NCBI GenBank assembly: GCA_964390795.1
Contig: CAYMLQ010000127.1
Coordinates: 1 to 13,812, forward strand
From: CAYMLQ01 sp964390795
GTDB taxonomy: Bacteria > Verrucomicrobiota > Kiritimatiellia > RFP12 > UBA1067
Reading direction: 5' to 3'
Length of the DNA: 13,812 bases
Shown: positions 6,535 to 13,580 of the stretch, piece after piece
Layout of the letters: every line of letters starts with the position of its first letter
Numbering within the stretch: the stretch's first letter is position 1
Notes under the pieces: model-generated
The model's database searches: none
What the model was told of the DNA's origin: nothing
Seen by the model: only the letters and a program-made list of their open reading frames with translations
Translations under genes and position numbers: made by a program

Positions 6535-8010
6535 TCACGCCGCCGGGCGGTCGAGGAGCACCTGCTCGCTCTCCTTCAGGCCCTCGGTGACCTCCACGTA
6601 ATCGGTCGAGAAGCGGCCGGTCTTGACCTCGCGCTCCACCTGACCCTCGCCCTGCCGCACCTTGCAGTAGCTTTTGCCGTCGCGGTTGAAGACGCCTTCC
6701 ACCGGCACGAAGAGCACCTTTTCAGCCTTCTCGACGACGATCTCGACCTGCACGGTCATGCCGGGCGTCAGCCGTTCGTCGGCCGCATCCGTCGAGATGT
6801 CCGACGCATACACCTTGGGACTGCCCTGATCCCACGGAATGATCGGCGTGGACGCGCCCGCGATTTTGACGATCTCTCCGGTCAAGGTCAGATCAGGCAC
6901 CGCTTTGGCGCGGATCACCACCGGCAGCCCTGTCCGGATGCGCGAGCGGTACTCCTCCGGGATGTTGATCTGAACCTTGAACTTGCTCACGTCAGGAATG
7001 GTGCCTATCGCCTCGCCGATGCTGACATCCGCGCCGACCTTGATCTCTTTGGGCGCGTCCCACCGGTTACGCCGGTTCTCGCCATGGATCAGCATGCCAT
7101 CGGCCTGCGCGCGGATCACCAGCCGCCCCGTGTCTTCGCGCACGCCGTTCAGATCGGTCTTGTAATCGTTGAGCAACTTTTCGCGATTGCCGATTTCGAT
7201 GCGCTTCTTGCTGGCCTTGGCGTTGTTGTTGACGATCGTCCGCTGCACCGCAAGCTGGCACTTCATCACCGCCTCCTGCAGCGAGTCAATCTTTTGCGGA
7301 TATTCGTAGCGTTTGAAGATGCGGAGATCGTACCAGGCTTTTTCCAGTTCCTGGTCGCCACGCATCAGCGCCTTCTCGGCATCGGCCACTTTCTTTTGCG
7401 CCTCCGCGATGTTCTCAGCGCCTTGGGAAATCGCGTCCATCAACGCCTTCTTGGCCTCATCCAGTGCGCCCTTCGCCGTATCGTAGGCTGCTGACTTGTC
7501 TTGGCTGAGCTGCAGCAGTTCCTTCTTGCGGCGTGGCGCGTCCTCGTCTTCGTACATGCGAAAAAGCTGCCGCGCGTCGCGCAGAGCGTCCACGGCGCTT
7601 TTCAGTTCAGTCAGGTTGTCGGCACGGATCATCTCCATGTCTTGAAGCGCCAGCTTGAAATCCTCCTCGGCGATCTGCAATTTGCGGGTGAGGTCTTTAT
7701 CCTGCTCGACGAACCACTCGTCAGACAGCCGGAAGATCACATCGTTGGAGGCCACATTCGCACGGTCGGGCAATAGATCGATCAGTTTGAGCTGGCCGTG
7801 CCCGCGCTTGCCGTCGAAGCGCAGCGTCTGGCTGCGGATCGCGTCGAGCTGGCCCTCGAGCCGGAAGGCTACCTTGAAGTCGCCCCGCCGGACCGTATAC
7901 GTGCGGTCCGCGCCGCTGCCGTTATCTGGCTTTGTCCGCTCCCCCTGGCACCCGCAGAGCAGCGCGGCCAGCGCACACGCGGCGAAGCCCGCGCGTCCGA
8001 GACAGGACAT
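6535..8010 (-). CDS. HlyD/MacA-like periplasmic adaptor lipoprotein
   Basis: This 491-residue envelope protein resembles membrane-fusion (periplasmic adaptor) proteins of efflux pumps and type I exporters, which bridge an inner-membrane transporter to an outer-membrane channel. An N-terminal export signal ends in a lipobox-like LLCGC, so Cys21 is the likely lipid anchor. A first barrel/lipoyl half is followed by a long charged coiled-coil hairpin (about 101-291). Then come the second lipoyl half (LVIRAQADGMLI, about 297-310), a beta-barrel (from about 345) and a membrane-proximal domain with FVPVEGVF near the end. I chose ATG 8010 over the in-frame ATG 8037 because AAGGGA sits just upstream and the gene then starts 8 nt after the secretin stop. 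No ABC or RND permease is adjacent, which is unusual. The transported substrate is unknown. Confidence 0.85.
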   Translation of the reverse strand: MSCLGRAGFAACALAALLCGCQGERTKPDNGSGADRTYTVRRGDFKVAFRLEGQLDAIRSQTLRFDGKRGHGQLKLIDLLPDRANVASNDVIFRLSDEWFVEQDKDLTRKLQIAEEDFKLALQDMEMIRADNLTELKSAVDALRDARQLFRMYEDEDAPRRKKELLQLSQDKSAAYDTAKGALDEAKKALMDAISQGAENIAEAQKKVADAEKALMRGDQELEKAWYDLRIFKRYEYPQKIDSLQEAVMKCQLAVQRTIVNNNAKASKKRIEIGNREKLLNDYKTDLNGVREDTGRLVIRAQADGMLIHGENRRNRWDAPKEIKVGADVSIGEAIGTIPDVSKFKVQINIPEEYRSRIRTGLPVVIRAKAVPDLTLTGEIVKIAGASTPIIPWDQGSPKVYASDISTDAADERLTPGMTVQVEIVVEKAEKVLFVPVEGVFNRDGKSYCKVRQGEGQVEREVKTGRFSTDYVEVTEGLKESEQVLLDRPAA

Positions 8011-8014
8011 GACG

Positions 8015-8020
8015 TCCCTT
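8015..8020 (-). promoter_or_regulatory. Ribosome binding site deciding the adaptor start
   Basis: AAGGGA on the minus strand, 4 nt before ATG 8010, overlaps the TAA stop of the secretin gene. It favours the shorter adaptor start and suggests translational coupling. Confidence 0.6.
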
Positions 8021-9332
8021 ATGGCAGTTTTTCCCATATCGCCTGGTTGTCCCGGATGACTTCGTCCTCGATGGCCTGAACGCGCTCGCGGATGTCCGCA
8101 GGTATGCCGCTCTTCGTCTTCTCCGCAAGGGCTTCGTACGCTCCAGGCTCGACCAAGCGCATGGTCATGAAGATCACGATCTGCGAGGTGAAGGCCTTGG
8201 TCTGCTTGTACTGGAAGAGCAGGCCCAGATAGGGTATGTCGGCCAGATACGGGACGCGCCGCTCGACGTTACGCTGCTCCTGGCGCATCAGTCCGCCGAT
8301 CGTGATCAGTTCGCCGTCGTTCGCCTCCAGCTGCGTGCTCGCGCTGCGCACCACAATCACAGGGGTCTGAAAGCCGCCCGTGTCCACCGAACGCGGCGCG
8401 CTGGACACCTCCGGGTTCACTTTCACATGGATCCGCTTGCCGGAGATCATGATCGGCCGCACGATGAGTTTGACGCCGACATTCTCAAACGTCGTGGAAA
8501 TGCTCTCGCTGCTTCCCGTGATCGTTCGCGAGAGCACCGGGATTTTCTCGCCGTTCATAATGTTGCCGTCAGCGCCGCGCCGGATCACAAGATTGGGCGA
8601 CGAGAGAATGCGGGCGTGCCCCTTCTCCTCAAGATAGTTGACCATCGCCCAGATTTTCACCTGGTCGGAGCCCACAAACGTCCAGAGATGCCCGTCCGAA
8701 CCCTTGCCGGCCGAAGTCACATGCGTGAGGCTCTCGTTGGCAGAACCGTCAGAAGACGAGTTCGGAATCAGCAAATCCTGAAAGATCTTGCGCACCGAAT
8801 CGGAGGCCTCCATCTTGGCCATCCCCATGTTGATATCGCGCGTCAGGTCGTTGCTGATCTCCAACTCGACAATGCGCGCTTCCACAAGCACCTGCGCCAC
8901 GGGCTGATCAGCCTGCTCGAGAATCTGCTTCAAATGCACCATACGCGCCGGCGTGTCCGAAACCACGACGATATCGTCCTCGTCGCTGCGCCCCACCGTA
9001 CCGGCGGGCGTCAGAAAGTTTTCCAGCAGGCGGCGCATCGTTTCCGCAGCCACATACTTACAGCGGTAGAACTGGATGTCCTGCTCCTCTTCGTTGTCCT
9101 TGAGGAACTGTTCGAGCAGGCGCGTGTAGTCCACTGACTCGGCCGCTGACACCGATGACGGAGGGGGCAGCTCCTCCGCCATATCCGCCTTCGCCCCCCC
9201 CGGCGTCCCGGCGTCCGCACGGGATGAAGAGCGCACGCGACGTCCTTCCGACGACGCCCCGTCCTGAGCGGCCGCGAGTCCGATCCAACCCGCACACGCC
9301 GCCCAAACCAGCAGTCTCCAGTTGATACGCAT
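8019..9332 (-). CDS. Short type II/III secretin-family outer-membrane protein
   Basis: This 437-residue member of the secretin (GspD/PilQ/PulD) superfamily would form a multimeric gated pore in the outer membrane. A signal peptide ends about LAAA-QDG (residue 22). A low-complexity linker follows, then one NolW-like secretin_N domain (about 86-145; YVAAETMRRLL, IVVVSDTPARM). The membrane-forming secretin domain covers about 225-395, with the hallmark VPYLADIPYLGLLF at 360-373. Typical GspD proteins are about 650 residues with N0-N3 domains, and here only one N domain is visible. ATG 9332 (MRINWR) has GGCGGAA upstream and is preferred to TTG 9347. It is 78 nt from the EIIA gene and 8 nt from the adaptor gene. 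No other type II secretion or pilus genes are in the window, so the partner system is uncertain. Confidence 0.88.
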   Translation of the reverse strand: MRINWRLLVWAACAGWIGLAAAQDGASSEGRRVRSSSRADAGTPGGAKADMAEELPPPSSVSAAESVDYTRLLEQFLKDNEEEQDIQFYRCKYVAAETMRRLLENFLTPAGTVGRSDEDDIVVVSDTPARMVHLKQILEQADQPVAQVLVEARIVELEISNDLTRDINMGMAKMEASDSVRKIFQDLLIPNSSSDGSANESLTHVTSAGKGSDGHLWTFVGSDQVKIWAMVNYLEEKGHARILSSPNLVIRRGADGNIMNGEKIPVLSRTITGSSESISTTFENVGVKLIVRPIMISGKRIHVKVNPEVSSAPRSVDTGGFQTPVIVVRSASTQLEANDGELITIGGLMRQEQRNVERRVPYLADIPYLGLLFQYKQTKAFTSQIVIFMTMRLVEPGAYEALAEKTKSGIPADIRERVQAIEDEVIRDNQAIWEKLP

Positions 9333-9410
9333 AGTTTCCGCCAACAATCATTCTGCGCGGCACACGCGTGGCACGCTGCTTACAGGATCACGCGGACCTT
9401 GGCCCGCCGC

Positions 9411-10244
9411 TCACTTGATCGAATACCGGGTTGCTTTCGTGAGCACTTTCCAAAGCTGCTCGGGCGTCTCGGCCAGAAGCACCGCTTCGCGATTCTGCTC
9501 TTTGAGGAAGGTTTCGGTCAAGCCTGACATCAGGCGCAGGTAAAAGGCGCTGACCGCCGTGGGAATCGTGATGAAGAACACGATGTTGACCACGTTGCCC
9601 TCGTCGTCAAATTTAATGCCCTTCTTGGAAACGCCCAGCGAGAGCGTCAGCCCGCCCCCTTCCACACCGCGGACGTGGGGAAAGGCGATCCCGTTTTCCA
9701 TGGCGGTGCTCAACACCGCCTCGCGCTCCAAGGCCGCCTCGACCAGCCGGTCCACGCCGGAGATGAAGTTCTTCTCTTCCATGACCTTGGCCAGCTCGGT
9801 AATCGCCTCGGCCCCCGTCGTGGCCTTCAGATCCGGCACCATCAGCGACTCGGCGGAAAACCTCGAGATGCCGGCCTTGCGCGGCTCCGCGCGGCGCGGA
9901 GCCTCGCCCACCCAACGCGGCGCGTCACTCTCCTCAAACAGGATGCGGGCGCAACTCGGGCAATTCTGGATCTGCCGAACCAGCCGGACAGCCTGAACCT
10001 GACTGATCGGCATCCGCATGCCGCAGATGGCGCAGCAGCCGTTGTACATCGGCGCCATCACGATGTGGTCTTTTTTGTAAAGCCGCTGATACAGCGATTT
10101 CATATCTGGAGGCAACTTGTCGGTCAACTGGTCGATGGAGTCGTTCAAACGGTCCATATGGCTGCCGTCGCCGGTCGTCCGGTGCTCGTCGCGAATGAGC
10201 ACCAATTCCTGAAGCTGGTTCAAATGGTTAATGAGACTTTGCAT
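9411..10244 (-). CDS. C4 zinc-ribbon / PTS EIIA (PtsN-like) fusion protein
   Basis: This 277-residue cytoplasmic protein has two halves. The N-terminal half has a helical segment followed by a zf-RING_7-type C4 zinc ribbon: C71-x2-C74, 20 residues, then C95-x2-C98. The C-terminal half (about 150-277) matches the PTS EIIA type 2 fold, with ENGIAFPHVR placing the likely phospho-acceptor His at 190. EIIA domains of this class receive phosphate from HPr or NPr and often regulate rather than transport. No EIIB or EIIC is nearby, which supports a regulatory role. ATG 10244 is preceded by AAAGGA with 4 nt spacing, so the longer in-frame GTG start at 10277 is unlikely. It heads a probable operon with the secretin and adaptor and has its own promoter at 10322-10350. 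Confidence 0.88.
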   Translation of the reverse strand: MQSLINHLNQLQELVLIRDEHRTTGDGSHMDRLNDSIDQLTDKLPPDMKSLYQRLYKKDHIVMAPMYNGCCAICGMRMPISQVQAVRLVRQIQNCPSCARILFEESDAPRWVGEAPRRAEPRKAGISRFSAESLMVPDLKATTGAEAITELAKVMEEKNFISGVDRLVEAALEREAVLSTAMENGIAFPHVRGVEGGGLTLSLGVSKKGIKFDDEGNVVNIVFFITIPTAVSAFYLRLMSGLTETFLKEQNREAVLLAETPEQLWKVLTKATRYSIK

Positions 10245-10321
10245 GCGTTCCTTTCTTACTGGCGTGTCATCCGGCACGTATCAAAAAACCAACACGCACC
10301 CTTATAGAAAATCGGTGAATC

Positions 10322-10350
10322 ATTGTGACCCAAAAAGGGCGCTTTGTCAA
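10322..10350 (-). promoter_or_regulatory. Predicted sigma-70-like promoter for the EIIA-secretin-adaptor operon
   Basis: On the minus strand TTGACA (10350-10345) and CACAAT (10327-10322) are 17 nt apart. The -35 is a perfect consensus match and the -10 matches 4 of 6. The -35 box overlaps the pdxB stop codon. Transcription would begin near 10315, giving a leader of about 70 nt. Confidence 0.55.
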
Positions 10351-11501
10351 TGCGCCGTCGTGACGAACCCGAGGCCGCTCGTTTTGGCCACGAGCGTTTC
10401 CGAGGCGTTGGCCAGGCACACGCGCGTCGAGGCGAACTCGCGCCGCATCGGGTACGCGCCGCGCTGCGCATCGAAGGCGGCGGCGCGCGCCGCCGCGTCC
10501 GCCACGCATGACGCCTTCAGCCGCTGCGAGTCGGCCTCTATATCGTACACGCTTAAGACCAGCTCGCGCAGCACGTCCTCATCGTCACGTCCTGCGGCGT
10601 CCGCATGCAACCGCGGAACCGGTGGCTGCGGCAGCTCAAAGGGATAACTGGGCTGCACACCAAAGAAGGCGCAGGCACGTCGATAGACGATCGCCGTCCC
10701 GTTCACCTTGCCCTCGTACGAGTGACCCGCGATGTGCGGCGTCGCAAGCGCCGCACGCTCCAGCAGATCGGCCCGGTAGGCCGGCTCACCCTCCCAGCAG
10801 TCGATCACCGCATGCGACACGCGCGACCCCAGCGCCGCCAGCAGCGCGTCGGTGTCGATCACCGGGCCGCGTGCCGCGTTAATGAAGATCACGCCGGGCT
10901 TCATCCTTGCGAACTGCGCCTCGCCGAGCAGATGCCACGTCGCGTCCGGCCCGCCCTGGCTGATCGGCACATGACAGGTGATGAGGTCCGACTCGGCCAG
11001 AAGCCGCTCGAGACTGACAAACTCGCGCGCCTCGCGGTCAGCGGCATCGCGCTGCCGCGGCGGATCATTCGCCAGCACGCGCAGCCCCAGAGTCCGAGCG
11101 TGCGCGCAAACGCGCCGTCCCACGTTGCCCACGCCGATTACGCCGACGGTCTTGCCCGCCAGCGGCAAGCCGAAGCGGCCGCCCAGCCACAGCAGGGCCG
11201 CCGTGAAGTAATTGGCGACACTCTCCGCGTTGCACCCCGGCGCGCCCGTCCACACAATGCCCTTCGACTCCAGATACGGAATCTCGATATGGTCGGTGCC
11301 GATCACGCCGGAGCCGTAGAAGCGCACCGAGCTGCCTTCGAGCAGCTCCCGGTTGACGGCTGTCGTCGAACGCGTGATCAGGGCGTCGGCATCGTGCACG
11401 TCCGCTGACGAGATCTGCCGGCCGCCTTTCAGCACGACGTCGCCAAGGCTGCCGAAAGCCTCAGCCGCATAAGGCATGTTTTTGTCACAAACAATTTTCA
11501 T
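10347..11501 (-). CDS. pdxB: Erythronate-4-phosphate dehydrogenase
   Basis: This 384-residue cytoplasmic enzyme of the D-2-hydroxyacid dehydrogenase family oxidises 4-phosphoerythronate, the second step of DXP-dependent pyridoxal phosphate synthesis. The start MKIVCDKNMPYA and the motif APGCNAESVANY match PdxB rather than SerA. The Rossmann motif GVIGVGNVGRR is at 120-130. The catalytic set is Arg211 (NAARG), Glu239 (WEGEP) and His256 (TPHIAGH), spaced as in the E. coli enzyme to within one residue. The C-terminal extension (about 290-384) and total length also fit PdxB. It lies 6 nt after the siroheme decarboxylase stop, and its ribosome binding site (GAGGTGG) overlaps that stop codon, so the two are co-transcribed and probably translationally coupled. 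The last residues are alanine-rich and poorly conserved. Confidence 0.92.
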   Translation of the reverse strand: MKIVCDKNMPYAAEAFGSLGDVVLKGGRQISSADVHDADALITRSTTAVNRELLEGSSVRFYGSGVIGTDHIEIPYLESKGIVWTGAPGCNAESVANYFTAALLWLGGRFGLPLAGKTVGVIGVGNVGRRVCAHARTLGLRVLANDPPRQRDAADREAREFVSLERLLAESDLITCHVPISQGGPDATWHLLGEAQFARMKPGVIFINAARGPVIDTDALLAALGSRVSHAVIDCWEGEPAYRADLLERAALATPHIAGHSYEGKVNGTAIVYRRACAFFGVQPSYPFELPQPPVPRLHADAAGRDDEDVLRELVLSVYDIEADSQRLKASCVADAAARAAAFDAQRGAYPMRREFASTRVCLANASETLVAKTSGLGFVTTAH

Positions 11502-11507
11502 ACCACC

Positions 11508-12542
11508 TCAGAAAAACGACATGCTGGTCTTCTTGAACTCGGCCAGGGACAACAGCAACTGGCCCCCCTCCAGACCAGACTCGCGCGTGATGCGCTCGAA
11601 AAGCTGCTGCGTGCCAAGCCACGTCGGCGTATGGATCATCGCGTACAGCCGGAAGGGGAAACGCTCCGTCTTGGGACGCTCGTAACAGTGCGTCACTTCG
11701 GGGCAGGAGGCCACGCGACGGCCCCTTTCCAACACGTCCGACTCGGGCAGATCCCAGCAGCACATGCCGTTGGCCTTAAAACCGATCTCGCGGTGACGCA
11801 GCAGCAGCCCGACGCGCCTGAGCACGCCCGCCGACCGCCACGCACGGAGTTGCACGAGCAAGTCAGACTCGCTCATCCCCGCCTCCTCGGCCAGCGGGCC
11901 GAAGAAACGTTCGCACAGCGGCAGATCCCCCTGCAGCCGCCGCACCAGCGACTGCTCCGACTCGTTCAAATGATACACGACCGCCGCCTGCTCCTGCGCC
12001 ACCGGCGAGCGCGGCTCCACGCGCTCGTCGCGCTCGCGCGTCCGCACGTCGAATACCACGTCGATCTTGAACCTCCTGAGGGCGGGAAGTTCGTCGATCC
12101 CATAAGGCTGGCACTCCGCGCGAAGGGTTTCCAACGCCTGCGTGAACGTTGCGGACGGCTCCGCCAAGGTGAACCACAAGTTGGGCCAGACCCGCCCGTT
12201 CGGGCCTCCCGGCGCGTCGGGCGGAAGCTCAGAAGGCCACCCCCGCTCGTACGCGTGCGTCACGCCTCGCAGGGCGGTGACTTTCCGCGCGATCCCCGAG
12301 AGTTGATCGCGCGGCAGCAACATGGCACAGAGCGCGCTACGATACCCCAGACGCCGGGCGTCAAAGACCGCACCGAAGCGCCGGGCATCCCCCGCAGCCA
12401 ACAGACGGCGCACCAGATCAATAACAGCCGCTTCCGACAGCCCGCACGTGGCTCCGAGTTCAGCGAACGGGCGCTCCGTCAAAGGAATCCCTCGCTGCAA
12501 GGCCACTAGTGCGGAGGCCTCCTGATCGTCCCAATCTACCAT
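11508..12542 (-). CDS. ahbAB: Siroheme decarboxylase, AhbA-AhbB (NirD-NirL type) fusion
   Basis: This 344-residue cytoplasmic protein has two tandem Lrp/AsnC-like halves, each a winged helix plus ferredoxin-like domain. The family removes two acetate carboxyls from siroheme to give didecarboxysiroheme, used for heme (Ahb route) or heme d1 (Nir route). Half one is about 2-172 with RRFGAVFDARRLGY and THAYERG (His96). Half two is about 185-344 with RRVGLLLRHREIGFKANGM and THCYERP (His285), ending in EFKKTSMSFF. The two halves are usually separate proteins of about 160 residues, although NirDL fusions are known. ATG 12542 follows GGGGAAGAAG, and the longer in-frame GTG at 12566 is less likely. 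pdxB follows 6 nt on. A promoter is predicted at 12587-12615. AhbC/AhbD or the other nir genes are not in the window, so the end product cannot be decided. Confidence 0.9.
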   Translation of the reverse strand: MVDWDDQEASALVALQRGIPLTERPFAELGATCGLSEAAVIDLVRRLLAAGDARRFGAVFDARRLGYRSALCAMLLPRDQLSGIARKVTALRGVTHAYERGWPSELPPDAPGGPNGRVWPNLWFTLAEPSATFTQALETLRAECQPYGIDELPALRRFKIDVVFDVRTRERDERVEPRSPVAQEQAAVVYHLNESEQSLVRRLQGDLPLCERFFGPLAEEAGMSESDLLVQLRAWRSAGVLRRVGLLLRHREIGFKANGMCCWDLPESDVLERGRRVASCPEVTHCYERPKTERFPFRLYAMIHTPTWLGTQQLFERITRESGLEGGQLLLSLAEFKKTSMSFF

Positions 12543-12586
12543 CTTCTTCTTCCCCGCGTTACACACGTATCAAGTCAGTGCGGTCA

Positions 12587-12615
12587 ACTATAGCATAAGC
12601 GGTGGCGGCTGTCCA
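12587..12615 (-). promoter_or_regulatory. Predicted sigma-70-like promoter for ahbAB-pdxB
   Basis: On the minus strand TGGACA (12615-12610) and TATAGT (12592-12587) are separated by 17 nt. Each box matches consensus at 5 of 6 positions, and TGC directly before the -10 gives an extended -10. Transcription would start near 12580, leaving a leader of about 38 nt before ATG 12542. Confidence 0.6.
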
Positions 12616-12690
12616 AAACTCAGGCACGTCTGACGTAATCGGTTGGTGGCAGGGGAGCGCGAATCGGCTGCGTGTTAGGCGCGAAAGCAC

Positions 12691-12740
12691 GGGAGGGACG
12701 AGCGTCTGCTCGTCCGGGCAAGCAGACGCTTGCCCCTCCC
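12691..12740. repeat. 50 bp compound palindrome made of two tandem hairpins
   Basis: The 25 bp halves (12691-12715 and 12716-12740) are reverse complements with four mismatches, all transitions. Each half also folds alone: GGACGAGC-GTCT-GCTCGTCC (12696-12715) and GGGCAAGC-AGAC-GCTTGCCC (12716-12735), each with a perfect 8 bp stem. The two loops, GTCT and AGAC, are complementary. The outer ends are GGGAGG and CCTCCC. This is a REP/BIME-like intergenic element in appearance. Confidence 0.7.
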
Positions 12741-12877
12741 CGAGCCGTACGTTCTCCAGAAACGCAGCATCCTCGCACCCCTGCCAGCACGGCAAGCCTG
12801 ACCCGCTACGCCATGAATGAAGGCGTCATTGAAAGCCAGTGCCAATTGGCCGCTGTTTAAACCGGACCACGTCTAAT

Positions 12878-12933
12878 GCGGGCGGAGCCCGCAACCCTCA
12901 CCCCGGCCCTCTCCCAGAGGGCGAGGGAGGGGG
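12878..12933. repeat. Two adjacent GC-rich hairpins
   Basis: GCGGGC-GGA-GCCCGC (12878-12892) is a perfect 6 bp stem. Next to it GCCCTCT-CCC-AGAGGGC (12906-12922) is a perfect 7 bp stem, with partly complementary CCCTCACCCC and GAGGGAGGGG flanks. Neither is followed by a U-tract. They resemble common intergenic repeats of GC-rich bacteria and have no assigned role here. Confidence 0.55.
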
Positions 12934-12987
12934 CAACAACGTTCTTTTTATCACTGTTAAGAAGCCGTAAGGCACTAACGCTGCTCA

Positions 12988-13035
12988 GTCGCTCGGGCGC
13001 AGCACCCATTCTCACACCTCTGGAGGTGTGAGAAC
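12988..13035. repeat. 48 bp repeat with perfect palindrome, copy 1
   Basis: GTCGCTCGG (12988-12996), then 11 variable bases, then a 28 bp block with the perfect 12 bp arms TTCTCACACCTC (13009-13020) and GAGGTGTGAGAA (13023-13034) around TG. The same order and spacing recur at 13581-13628, flanking the antitoxin-like gene. Confidence 0.75.
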
Positions 13036-13172
13036 AATATAGTCACTGCCTCATGGTGCAGGCGGCTTAGGGTCAGTCTGAGGTCGGAGTCATGGAATCT
13101 GCAAAAACGGCGTGATGCGCGCCGATAAAATTCTGATACGATCTCGACATTGAATGCAAAGGAACGTCACCC

Positions 13173-13547
13173 ATGATACAAATCCGCCCGGTTTCCCAAC
13201 TACGCAATAATTTCCCCGCCATCGAGAAGGTTGTGAAGGGCGGGGAACCTGTGTATCTGACAAAGAACGGATATGGCTCCATGGTCGTTCTCAGTCTCGA
13301 GCAATACGCCGAGCTGACCGGCGACATCGAACTGAAGCTCGACGAGTCGGATCTGGATGCGGCGTGGCGGCACATTGCCCTGAAACTCCTTAACCCGGAA
13401 GCGGCTGACAGACTTGTGTTCGATACGGAAGCGGCGATTCTGAAACGGCTGGGGGCACCGGAAGCGTTTGAGGCGAGGCACAGCGGCAGGGAGCGCGAGC
13501 ATCCTTATTACCGCCTCCAAGTCCGCAACTTCACGGTGTATCTTTGA
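13173..13547 (+). CDS. Phd/YefM-type antitoxin fused to a partial RelE/ParE-type toxin segment
   Basis: This small protein has 124 residues. Residues 1-62 are a Phd/YefM antitoxin DNA-binding domain: RPVSQLRNNF, then PVYLTKNGYGSMVVLS and LEQYAEL. Such antitoxins bind their own promoter and neutralise a RelE-family toxin. They normally run 80-95 residues, ending in a toxin-binding tail. Here the tail is replaced from about residue 63 by sequence resembling the interior of a RelE/ParE toxin: IALKLLNPEAADRLV and HPYYRLQVRNFTVYL. The toxin start and its last catalytic strands are missing, so toxicity is unlikely. AAAGGA at 13158-13163 lies 9 nt before the ATG. No intact toxin follows. It is either a relic of a deleted toxin-antitoxin pair or an antitoxin with an acquired tail. 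It is flanked by 48 bp direct repeats. Confidence 0.75.
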   Translation: MIQIRPVSQLRNNFPAIEKVVKGGEPVYLTKNGYGSMVVLSLEQYAELTGDIELKLDESDLDAAWRHIALKLLNPEAADRLVFDTEAAILKRLGAPEAFEARHSGREREHPYYRLQVRNFTVYL

Positions 13548-13580
13548 GAGTGAACCATTCAACCCTGTGTCTGCCCGCCC

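Larger units (their letters stand above)
12543..13172. other. Divergent intergenic region, repeat-rich, no gene
   Basis: This 630 bp stretch separates the minus-strand ahb operon from the plus-strand antitoxin-like gene. It holds the ahb promoter, a double hairpin (12691-12740), two further GC-rich hairpins (12878-12933) and the first copy of the 48 bp repeat (12988-13035). The short open frames have no ribosome binding site or recognisable product. Confidence 0.65.

Noticed and set aside
10328..10344. CCC-AAAAA-GGG hairpin as a pdxB terminator
   Set aside because: The stem is only 3 bp and lies within the promoter spacer, so it is too weak to call a terminator.
9675..12509. Long plus-strand open frames antisense to the EIIA, pdxB and ahbAB genes (up to 292 codons)
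   Set aside because: The minus-strand products are recognised enzymes with intact motifs. The antisense frames are Arg/Pro/His-rich shadows typical of high GC.
13200..13562. Minus-strand open frame of 120 codons opposite the antitoxin-like gene
   Set aside because: The plus-strand frame has a ribosome binding site and clear Phd similarity. The antisense frame has neither.
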